Source: Streptomyces plumbidurans (GTDB taxonomy: Bacteria > Actinomycetota > Actinomycetes > Streptomycetales > Streptomycetaceae). Taken from it: 64,000 bases of DNA. The stretch's first letter is position 1; each line of letters begins with the position of its first letter. This document shows, piece after piece, positions 7,918 through 15,031 of the stretch. The notes below the pieces were generated by a model that worked only from the letters and a program-made list of their open reading frames with translations, was not told where the DNA came from and did not search any database. The translations under genes were made by a program, and so were the position numbers. The stretch covers positions 1 to 64,000 of the forward strand of contig NZ_JAFJSY010000028.1 in assembly GCF_019857225.1 (NCBI RefSeq), in the 5' to 3' direction.

Positions 7918-9055
7918 CGGGGACCTCCATCTCGATCGTGGTGCCCTTTCCGGGCGCCGACTCCACCGTCAGCGTGCCGCCGACGCCGCTCGCGCGGTCG
8001 CGCATGGAGACCAGGCCCAGATGGCGTCCCGCCCGTCGTATCGCCTTCGGGTCGAAACCGCTGCCGTCGTCCGTCACCCGCAGGACCGCTCCGGTGCCGC
8101 GCCGGGCCAGGGTCACGTCGACCCGGTGCGCACCGGAGTGCCGCAGGGCGTTGTGCAGGGCCTCCTGGGCGACGCGGAGAAAGGCCTCCTCCTGGGAGGC
8201 GGGCAGCGCCCGTACGCCGCAGCAGTCGAAGGTCACGCGGGCGGCGTGGGCGCGGTCGAGGACCTGGATCTGGGTGCGCAGGGTGGCCACGAGGCCGTCC
8301 TCGTCGAGGGCTGCGGGGCGCAACTCCACGACGGCTGCGCGCAGTTCGTCGGCGGCCTCGGCGGCGAGCACCGCCACCTGCTGCAGCTCGCCCTTGGCGC
8401 GGGAGGGGTCGCGGTCGACGAGTGCGGCGGCGGCCTGGGCGGTCAGGCGCAGGGAGAAGAGCTTCTGGCTGACCGCGTCGTGCAGTTCGTGGGCGAGACG
8501 GGAGCGCTCCTCGGCGATGGTGAGCTCGCGGCTGCGCTCGTACAGCCGCGCGTTGGTGAGGGCGATCGCCGCGTGCTGGGCGAAGATCTCCAGCAGTTGT
8601 GCGTCGTCCTCGGTGAAGCCGCAGCCGCCTTCCGGCTTGGGGCAGTCCTTGTTGGCGAGGAAGAGCGCGCCGATGACCTCGTCGCTGTCCTTGATGGGCA
8701 GGCCCAGGAAGTCGGACATGTTGGGGTGGGCGGAGGGCCAGCCCTCGAAGCGGGGGTCCTTGCGCACATCGGCGAGGCGCTCGGTCTTCGCCTCCTGCAG
8801 CATCGAGGCGAGGATGCCGTGCTGGCGCGGGAGGGGGCCGATGGCCTTCCACTGGGCGTCGCTCACGCCGTCGACCACGAACTGGGCGAAGCCGCCGTGG
8901 TCGTCGGGGACCCCGAGCGCGGCGTACTGCGCGCCGAGCAGTTCGCGGGCCGAGGCGACGATCGTCTTGAGGACGTCGCGCACCTCGAGATGCCTGCTCA
9001 TGGCCAGCAGCGCGGCACTCACCGCCGCCAGGCCGGACCGGGGTTCCTGACTCAT
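7910..9055 (-). CDS. GAF-domain sensor histidine kinase (HisKA_3/NarL partner type)
   Basis: A 381-residue soluble kinase without membrane segments. A GAF domain covers about residues 20-170 (LGAQYAALGVPDDHGG; FLGLPIKDSDEVIGALFLANK). A HisKA_3 dimerisation helix follows, with the probable phospho-His at 192 in RLAHELHDAVSQKLFSLRL. The ATPase domain holds ALRHSGAHRVDV and DDGSGFDPKAIRRAGRHLGL. A CPKPEGGCGF segment in the GAF region contains two Cys. The sensed signal is intracellular or diffusible and unknown. The stop overlaps the start of the cognate regulator. Confidence 0.9.
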   Translation of the reverse strand: MSQEPRSGLAAVSAALLAMSRHLEVRDVLKTIVASARELLGAQYAALGVPDDHGGFAQFVVDGVSDAQWKAIGPLPRQHGILASMLQEAKTERLADVRKDPRFEGWPSAHPNMSDFLGLPIKDSDEVIGALFLANKDCPKPEGGCGFTEDDAQLLEIFAQHAAIALTNARLYERSRELTIAEERSRLAHELHDAVSQKLFSLRLTAQAAAALVDRDPSRAKGELQQVAVLAAEAADELRAAVVELRPAALDEDGLVATLRTQIQVLDRAHAARVTFDCCGVRALPASQEEAFLRVAQEALHNALRHSGAHRVDVTLARRGTGAVLRVTDDGSGFDPKAIRRAGRHLGLVSMRDRASGVGGTLTVESAPGKGTTIEMEVPGG

Positions 9056-9280
9056 GTCCTCACGGTACCGGCGGGGTGTGACAGCGCGGATCGGACCTGT
9101 GGCGGCGCGGACTGCGCCGGTGGGCCTAGGGCCGAAGGACTAGGCCGGGCACCCGGGGCCTGCGGCTTAGGGCGAAGGGCCCCGCACTTTTGCGGCCCGC
9201 GTCCGAGGCGGGGCGGGCGATGCGGTTCCTACGTTGAGGTCACCGCCGATCGAGAGGCGGGCGAGACGAGGGGACGTGTC

Positions 9281-9979
9281 ATGCCGGTAGCGATCATCAC
9301 GGGGGCCTCGAAGGGGCTGGGGCGGGCGCTGGCCGAGGCGCTGGCCGCGCGCGGCTGGGATCTGGTGCTGGACGCCAGAACACCCGGAGTCCTTCAGGAA
9401 GCGGCGGACCGGGTCAGGACGTACGGCACGCGCGTGACGGCGCTGCCCGGGGATGTCACGGACGCCGGTCACCGGGCCGAGCTGGTGGCCGCCGCGTGGA
9501 AGCTGGGCGGCCTGGATCTGCTGGTGAGCAATGCGAGCGCGCTGGGCGCCGAGCCGCTCGTACGGCTGGAGGTGCTTCCCGTCGAGGGGCTGCGGCGGGC
9601 GCTGGAGGTGAACGTGGTGGCCGCGCTGGGCCTGGTCCAGGAGGCGCTGCCGCTGCTGCGGGCGTCCGGGGCGGGCACGGTGATCGCGGTCAGCTCGGAC
9701 GCGGCCGCCGAGGCCTATGAGACCTGGGGCGGGTACGGGGCGTCGAAGGCGGCCCTCGATCATCTTGCCGCGGTGCTCGGCGCGGAGGAGCCGGGGCTGC
9801 GGGTCTGGGCCGTCGACCCGGGCGACATGGCCACCGATCTGTACGCGGCGGCCGTACCGGACGACGGCGATCCGCGGCCGGCGCCCGCCAGTGTGGTGCC
9901 GGGCTTCCTGCGGCTGCTGGACGAGCGGCCGGCCAGTGGCCGCTATACGGCTCCGGCGCTGCTCGGGGAGCAGCGATGA
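9281..9979 (+). CDS. Short-chain dehydrogenase/reductase (SDR)
   Basis: A 232-residue classical SDR: NAD(P)-binding TGASKGLGRALAEAL at residues 7-21, NASA motif in LLVSNASALGAEPL, and the catalytic YGASK. The substrate cannot be told. The ATG at 9281 follows GGGGACGTGTC, which gives a weak ribosome-binding site, but it yields the standard SDR N terminus (MPVAIITGASKG). The stop overlaps the next start (ATGA), so it is translationally coupled to the QueA-like gene, which is an unusual pairing. Confidence 0.88.
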   Translation: MPVAIITGASKGLGRALAEALAARGWDLVLDARTPGVLQEAADRVRTYGTRVTALPGDVTDAGHRAELVAAAWKLGGLDLLVSNASALGAEPLVRLEVLPVEGLRRALEVNVVAALGLVQEALPLLRASGAGTVIAVSSDAAAEAYETWGGYGASKAALDHLAAVLGAEEPGLRVWAVDPGDMATDLYAAAVPDDGDPRPAPASVVPGFLRLLDERPASGRYTAPALLGEQR

Positions 9980-11097
9980 CGGTGGCGACGGGGGTTCCTC
10001 CGAGCGAGCCCGTCCGGGCGTGGGGGAAGGTTCCGGAGGAACTGCTGGCGCGCGTCCCGGTCGAGCAGCGCGGGGCCGGGCTCGGCCGGGATGCCGTACG
10101 GCTGCTGGTGTCGCGTGGGACACAGGTGTCGCACCACGCGTTCGCGGAGCTGCCGCGGCTGCTGCGGGCCGGGGACCTGCTCGTGGTGAACACCTCGCCC
10201 ACGCTGGCCGCCGCCGTGGACGGGCGGATCGGGCACGCGCGCGTGGTGGTGCATTTCTCCACGCTCGGGGACGACGGGCGGTGGGCGGTCGAGCTGCGCG
10301 ACCCCGACGGAAGGGGAACCACGCGCGCGCGTGCGGGTGGGCCCGCGGGTGTGGAGGTGCGCCTGCCGGGGGGCGTGCTGCTGGCCCTGGAGGAACCGCT
10401 CAGTGCGCATGCCGACCGGCTGTGGTGGGCATGCGCGTCCGGGGCGGAGGTTCTCGGGATGCTGCGGGAGCACGGGCGGCCCATTCGGTACTCCTATACG
10501 GAGCGGGATCAGCCGCTGTCGGTGTACCAGACGGTGTTCGCGCTGCCGACGGCCGACGGGACGGGCAGTGCGGAGATGCCGAGCGCCGCCAGGCCCTTCA
10601 CCGCGCGGCTGGTCGCCGAGCTGGTGAGCCGGGGTGTGCAGTTCGCGCCGATCACGCTGCACACCGGGGTGGCGTCGACGGAGGCGCACGAGCCGCCGTA
10701 TCCGGAGCGGTTCTCGGTGCCCGCCGCCTCGGCACGGCTGATCAACGCGGCACGGGCGGGCGGCGGGCGGGTGGTCGCCGTCGGGACGACCGCTGTACGG
10801 GCGGTGGAGTCCGCGGCCGGGCCCGACGGCGTCGTACGCGCGCGTGCAGGGTGGACGGACCTCGTGGTCACCCCGGAGCGCGGGGTGCGGGCGGTGGACG
10901 GGCTGCTGACCGGACTGCACGAGCCGGAGGCCTCCCATCTGCTGATGCTGGAGGCGATCGCCGGGCGGACCGCGGTCGACCGCGGCTACGACGAGGCGCT
11001 GCGCGGTCGGTATCTGTGGCACGAGTTCGGGGACGTCCATCTCGTCCTCCCGGAAGAGGGTCCTCACACAGAGCATTGCTGCAGCAACTGCTGGTGA
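9976..11097 (+). CDS. QueA-like S-adenosylmethionine:tRNA ribosyltransferase-isomerase family protein
   Basis: A 373-residue protein with the QueA fold pattern: LLRAGDLLVVNTSPTLAAA near residue 70, QFAPITLHTGVAS near 220, PYPERFSVPAASARLINAAR, VVAVGTTAVRAVES, and GLLTGLHEPEASHLLMLEAI. True QueA makes epoxyqueuosine in tRNA from preQ1-tRNA. From general knowledge, most streptomycetes do not make queuosine, so this member may have another substrate. An odd Cys-rich tail, HTEHCCSNCW, ends the protein. It overlaps the SDR gene by four bases (ATGA), which implies a joint function. Confidence 0.82.
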   Translation: MTVATGVPPSEPVRAWGKVPEELLARVPVEQRGAGLGRDAVRLLVSRGTQVSHHAFAELPRLLRAGDLLVVNTSPTLAAAVDGRIGHARVVVHFSTLGDDGRWAVELRDPDGRGTTRARAGGPAGVEVRLPGGVLLALEEPLSAHADRLWWACASGAEVLGMLREHGRPIRYSYTERDQPLSVYQTVFALPTADGTGSAEMPSAARPFTARLVAELVSRGVQFAPITLHTGVASTEAHEPPYPERFSVPAASARLINAARAGGGRVVAVGTTAVRAVESAAGPDGVVRARAGWTDLVVTPERGVRAVDGLLTGLHEPEASHLLMLEAIAGRTAVDRGYDEALRGRYLWHEFGDVHLVLPEEGPHTEHCCSNCW

Positions 11098-11182
11098 GAC
11101 CGCAACGGGCCCGATGTGAGCCCGCGCATAGGGCGCACATCACGTACGAAGGACGTTAGGAGATAAAGCGTCCCCTTTTGAG

Positions 11183-11213
11183 CGGGGCAGACGGTCCAGT
11201 CTGCCCCGTTTTG
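11183..11213 (+). terminator. Terminator after the SDR-QueA-like operon
   Basis: CGGGGCAGAC (11183-11192), loop GGTCCA, GTCTGCCCCG (11199-11208), then TTTT. A perfect 10-bp stem with a U tract. Confidence 0.88.
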
Positions 11214-11395
11214 CCCTTCCCCGATCCACTATCCAGCATCGTACGTCACACCTTTGCCTGGAGATTTTGCGGTCGCTAAGAATGGCTGCCGTCGCTCAGC
11301 GCCGCGGGTTCCCACCGCGGCGTTTGTGCGGGCCGGGTCCCATGCCCCCCGCTGACCCCGAGCGGCTCCGCGCTATTCGAAGAGGTCCGTCTGTT
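11214..11395 (+). promoter_or_regulatory. Promoter and long leader of the lytic transglycosylase gene
   Basis: About 180 bp without a gene. It carries a perfect 7-bp hairpin, GCCGCGG (11301-11307) and CCGCGGC (11315-11321), and further GC-rich complementary segments (GGGCCGGGTCCC; CCGAGCGGC). Cell-wall hydrolase genes of Streptomyces are often preceded by the ydaO c-di-AMP riboswitch, but the conserved blocks of that element (GGGGGACCC, GGGGTGAATC, GTCAGCTAACC) are not present, so I do not call one. Confidence 0.35.
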
Positions 11396-12151
11396 ATGCC
11401 CAAGAAGTTCGAGATTCGCCGACTCAGTCGTTCGCTCAACCGCCACCAGCGGATCGCTGTGGCCGGTGTCGCCACCCTCGGTGCCGCCGCGCTCGCCTTC
11501 TCCGCGGTACCCAGCAACGCCGACACCACCACCAAGGACACCGCGGCCTCCGCGGCCAAGGTGGAGTACAGCACCAAGCCGATCAAGGACGTCAAGGCCA
11601 GCGTCACCGACCAGCTCGCCGGCACCGACCTGAAGGCGCAGGCCGCGAAGAAGGCCGCCGCCGAGAAGGCAGCGGTGAAGAAGGCCGCCGCGCAGAGGAA
11701 GGCCGCAGCCCAGAAGAAGGCTGCTGCCGCCGCCGCGGCCAAGAAGGCCGAGGCCGCGCGCAAGGCCAAGGAGGCCGCGAGCCGGTCCGCCAAGCGCGCC
11801 ACCATCAAGAAGGTCGTCACCAAGAGCTACTCCAACAACCTGGACGGCTGGATCAGGCACTCCCTGGACATCATGAAGTCCAAGGGCATCCCGGGCAGCT
11901 ACAACGGCCTGTACCGCAACATCATGCGGGAGTCCTCCGGCAACCCGAACGCGATCAACGGCTGGGACATCAACGCCATCAACGGCATCCCGTCGAAGGG
12001 TCTGCTGCAGGTCATACCGCCGACCTTCAGCGCCTACCACGTCGCCGGCACGTCCTGGAACATCTACAACCCGATCGCCAACATCACCGCCGCTGCCAAC
12101 TACGCGGCCGACAAGTACGGCTCGATCGACAACGTCAACAGCGCGTACTGA
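11396..12151 (+). CDS. Secreted lytic transglycosylase (SLT domain) with Ala/Lys-rich linker
   Basis: A 251-residue secreted protein. Signal peptide 1-42 (RIAVAGVATLGAAALAFSAV, cleaved near SNA-D), a long Ala/Lys helix-forming linker (about 80-140) that resembles wall-spanning linkers, and a C-terminal SLT domain (about 150-251). The catalytic Glu is E179 in IMRESSGNPNAING; SKGLLQVIPPTFSAY and NPIANITAAANYAADKYGS follow. The reaction is non-hydrolytic cleavage of peptidoglycan. The ATG at 11396 follows AAGAGG about ten bases upstream. Confidence 0.92.
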   Translation: MPKKFEIRRLSRSLNRHQRIAVAGVATLGAAALAFSAVPSNADTTTKDTAASAAKVEYSTKPIKDVKASVTDQLAGTDLKAQAAKKAAAEKAAVKKAAAQRKAAAQKKAAAAAAAKKAEAARKAKEAASRSAKRATIKKVVTKSYSNNLDGWIRHSLDIMKSKGIPGSYNGLYRNIMRESSGNPNAINGWDINAINGIPSKGLLQVIPPTFSAYHVAGTSWNIYNPIANITAAANYAADKYGSIDNVNSAY

Positions 12152-12184
12152 GGTCAGCGCGGACCTCTTCACGTGACTGAACGC

Positions 12185-12220
12185 CGAAGGGCGGCACCCA
12201 TCACGGGGTGTCGCCCTTCG
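12185..12220. terminator. Hairpin terminator between convergent genes
   Basis: CGAAGGGCGGCACCC (12185-12199) pairs with GGGTGTCGCCCTTCG (12206-12220), with one G-T type mismatch. It follows the lytic transglycosylase gene and faces the end of the ABC exporter gene. Confidence 0.8.
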
Positions 12221-12222
12221 TG

Positions 12223-12269
12223 ACGTACGAGAACGACGTACGACAGCGACGTACGACAGCCACGTACGA
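12223..12269. repeat. Four exact ACGTACGA units with 13-bp period
   Basis: ACGTACGA occurs at 12223, 12236, 12249 and 12262, exactly 13 bp apart; inner units read CGACGTACGACAG. Each contains the palindrome CGTACG. It lies between the terminator hairpin and the stop codon of the ABC exporter, thus between two convergent genes. Confidence 0.8.
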
Positions 12270-12275
12270 ACGCGG

Positions 12276-14804
12276 CTACTTGCGCATGACCTCCGGCTCG
12301 TGGCGCCGCAGGAAGCGGGCCACGAAGATGCCGCAGATGACGCCGAGGACGAGCAGGGCGAGCATGTCCATGCCCCAGGCGCCGACCGTGTGCTCCCACA
12401 GCGGGTCGTTGCTCTTGCCCTTGCCGGGCGGGCTGATCTTGTTGAAGTCCAGCGTGGCGCCCGCGGCGGCCACCGCCCAGCGCGACGGCATCAGATAAGA
12501 GATCTGGTTGGCGCCGATCGAGCCGTTCAGGGCGAACAGGCAACCGGTGAAGACGACCTGGATGATCGCGAACATGACCAGCAGCGGCATGGTCTTCTCG
12601 GCGGTCTTCACCAGGGACGAGATGATCAGGCCGAACATCATCGAGGTGAAGCCCAGCGCCATGATCGGCAGGGAAAGCTCGAGCAGCGTGGCGTTGCCGA
12701 GGACGAGCCCCTTCTTGGGGATGTCGCGGCTCGCGAAGCCGATGACGCCGACCATCAGGCCCTGCAGCAGGGTGATCGCGCCGAGCACGAAGACCTTGGA
12801 CATCAGATAGGCCGAGCGGGACAGGCCGGTCGCGCGTTCCCGCTCGTAGATGACCCGTTCCTTGATCAGCTCACGGACGGAGTTCGCGGCGCCGGCGAAG
12901 CAGGCGCCGACCGCGAGGATCAGCAGGACGGTGGTGGCCGTGCCGTTCGGGACGGGCTGGCCGGTGGCCCGGTTGATCATCGGGTTCGGCAGCAGGCCCT
13001 TGCCGGAGTCGATGAGCAGGCTGACCGCGCCGAGGACGAGCGGCAGGATCACCGTCAGGGCCAGGAAGCCCTTGTCGGAGGCGATGACCGAGACATAGCG
13101 GCGCACCAGCGTGGTGAGCTGGGACATCCAGCCCTGCGGCTTGGGCGGCTTCATCGCCTGCATCGGCGGCATCTGTACGGACTGCGGCGCAACGGCGTCG
13201 ATGTCCGCGGCGTACATCTGGTAGTGCTGCGAGCCCTTCCAGCGTCCCGCCCAGTCGTAGTCGCGGTAGTTCTCGAAGGCGGAGAAGACGTCGGCCCAGC
13301 TGTCGTAGCCGAAGAAGTTCAGCGCCTCCTCCGGCGGGCCGAAGTAGGCGACCGAGCCGCCCGGGGCCATCACCAGGAGCTTGTCGCAGATCGCCAGCTC
13401 GGCCACCGAGTGGGTGACCACGAGGACCGTGCGGCCGTCGTCGGCCAGGCCGCGCAGCAGCTGCATGACGTCGCGGTCCATGCCCGGGTCGAGACCCGAG
13501 GTGGGCTCGTCCAGGAAGATCAGCGACGGCTTGGTCAGCAGCTCCAGAGCCACCGAGACACGCTTGCGCTGGCCACCGGAGAGGGAGGTGACCTTCTTCT
13601 CCTTGTGGATGTCCAGCTTCAGCTCGCGCAGCACCTCGTCGATACGGGCCTCACGCTCGGCGCCGGTGGTGTCGGCGGGGAAGCGCAGCTTGGCCGCGTA
13701 CTTCAGGGCCTTCTTGACGGTCAGCTCCTTGTGCAGGATGTCGTCCTGCGGGACCAGACCGATGCGCTGACGCAGCTCGGCGAACTGCTTGTAGAGGTTG
13801 CGGTTGTCGTACAGGACGTCGCCCTGGTTGGCGGGCCGGTAGCCGGTCAGCGCCTTCAGCAGGGTCGACTTTCCGGAGCCGGACGGGCCGATGACCGCGA
13901 TCAGGGACTTCTCCGGGACACCGAAGGAGACGTCCTTGAGGATCTGCTTGCCGCCGTCGACCGTGACGGTCAGATGGCGGGCCGAGAAGGAGACCTCACC
14001 GGTGTCGACGAACTCCTCGAGACGGTCGCCGACCAGGCGGAACGTCGAGTGGCCGACACCGACGATGTCGTTCGGGCCGAGCAGCTGGGTGCCACCCTTG
14101 GCGATCGGCTGACCGTTGACGTACGTGCCGTTGTGCGAGCCCAGGTCGCGGATCTCGAAGCGACCGTCGGGCGTCGCGTGGAACTCGGCGTGGTGCCGCG
14201 AGACCTGCAGATCGGAGACGACCAGTTCGTTCTCCAGGGCACGGCCGATGCGCATGACGCGGCCGAGTGAGAACTGGTGGAACGTGGTCGGGCTGCGGTC
14301 GCCGTAGACCGGCGGCGCCCCCGCGGCACCACCGGGGCCCTGCTGCGCCGGGACCTGAGGCACGGCCTGCTGCGGCGCCCCCTGCTGCGGCCAGCCGGCC
14401 TGCGGTGCCTGCTGCGGCGGCGCCTGCTGGGCCTGCGCCCAGCCGGGGCTCGCGCCCTGGGCGGCGTACGGCTGCTGCTGGGGCTGCGCGACGGCGGCCG
14501 CCGCACCGGCCACGGTAACCTTCGGGCCGTCGGTCGCGTTGCCGAGATGCACCGCAAGACCCGGCCCGATCTCCAGCTGGTGGATCCGCTGCCCCTGCAC
14601 GAAGGTGCCGTTCGTGCTGCCGTGGTCCTCGATGACCCAACTACGGCCGCTCCAGCTGATCGTGGCGTGGCGCCAGGACACCCTGGCGTCGTCGATGACC
14701 ATGTCGCCCTGCGGATCGCGTCCGAGGGTGTACGGCCTGGACGGATCGAGCGTCCAGGTACGTCCATTCAATTCCAGTACGAGTTCCGGCACTCCATGCC
14801 CCAT
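12276..14804 (-). CDS. FHA-FHA-ABC exporter (ABCG-like, ATPase fused to permease)
   Basis: An 842-residue fusion. FHA domain 1 spans about 5-95 (GRD at 28-30, GSTNGTFV at 62-69), followed by a Gln/Pro/Ala-rich linker (105-165). FHA domain 2 is about 175-260 (GRALENELVVSD; SRHHAEF; GSHNGTYVNG). The ABC domain holds Walker A GPSGSGKST (306-314), signature LSGGQRKR and Walker B LIFLDEPTSGLD. The C-terminal ABC-2 permease has about six membrane segments. FHA domains bind phospho-Thr, so control by a Ser/Thr protein kinase is expected, as for Mycobacterium Rv1747. The exported substrate is unknown. It is divergent from a streptophobe-type membrane protein. Confidence 0.92.
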   Translation of the reverse strand: MGHGVPELVLELNGRTWTLDPSRPYTLGRDPQGDMVIDDARVSWRHATISWSGRSWVIEDHGSTNGTFVQGQRIHQLEIGPGLAVHLGNATDGPKVTVAGAAAAVAQPQQQPYAAQGASPGWAQAQQAPPQQAPQAGWPQQGAPQQAVPQVPAQQGPGGAAGAPPVYGDRSPTTFHQFSLGRVMRIGRALENELVVSDLQVSRHHAEFHATPDGRFEIRDLGSHNGTYVNGQPIAKGGTQLLGPNDIVGVGHSTFRLVGDRLEEFVDTGEVSFSARHLTVTVDGGKQILKDVSFGVPEKSLIAVIGPSGSGKSTLLKALTGYRPANQGDVLYDNRNLYKQFAELRQRIGLVPQDDILHKELTVKKALKYAAKLRFPADTTGAEREARIDEVLRELKLDIHKEKKVTSLSGGQRKRVSVALELLTKPSLIFLDEPTSGLDPGMDRDVMQLLRGLADDGRTVLVVTHSVAELAICDKLLVMAPGGSVAYFGPPEEALNFFGYDSWADVFSAFENYRDYDWAGRWKGSQHYQMYAADIDAVAPQSVQMPPMQAMKPPKPQGWMSQLTTLVRRYVSVIASDKGFLALTVILPLVLGAVSLLIDSGKGLLPNPMINRATGQPVPNGTATTVLLILAVGACFAGAANSVRELIKERVIYERERATGLSRSAYLMSKVFVLGAITLLQGLMVGVIGFASRDIPKKGLVLGNATLLELSLPIMALGFTSMMFGLIISSLVKTAEKTMPLLVMFAIIQVVFTGCLFALNGSIGANQISYLMPSRWAVAAAGATLDFNKISPPGKGKSNDPLWEHTVGAWGMDMLALLVLGVICGIFVARFLRRHEPEVMRK

Positions 14805-15031
14805 GAGTAGTCCCCCGAGTTACCCCCATCACAGGGAGTCTAGGGATGTCGAACATCGTCGGGAACTATTTCAGGCTCGCCCCCCTGACCGAAAGCCGGG
14901 CCTTGTGAAGAGCACGCACGTGCGCATCGGATGGTTCCGTTGACGGGGTTGAAACCGACCCGGAGAGTGGTAATCCACGCGAGGGGGACTGGCACGGCGG
15001 CCGTGCCGTGCCGCGGATCGGGGGGTCTGCA

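Noticed and set aside
7655..9979. 774-codon open frame on the plus strand across the two-component genes and the SDR gene
   Set aside because: Only its 3' part, from 9281, is a real SDR. The upstream part is antisense to the histidine kinase and regulator.
11214..11395. Possible c-di-AMP (ydaO) riboswitch before the lytic transglycosylase gene
   Set aside because: Expected for such genes, but the conserved blocks GGGGGACCC, GGGGTGAATC and GTCAGCTAACC are absent. Only a simple hairpin is seen.
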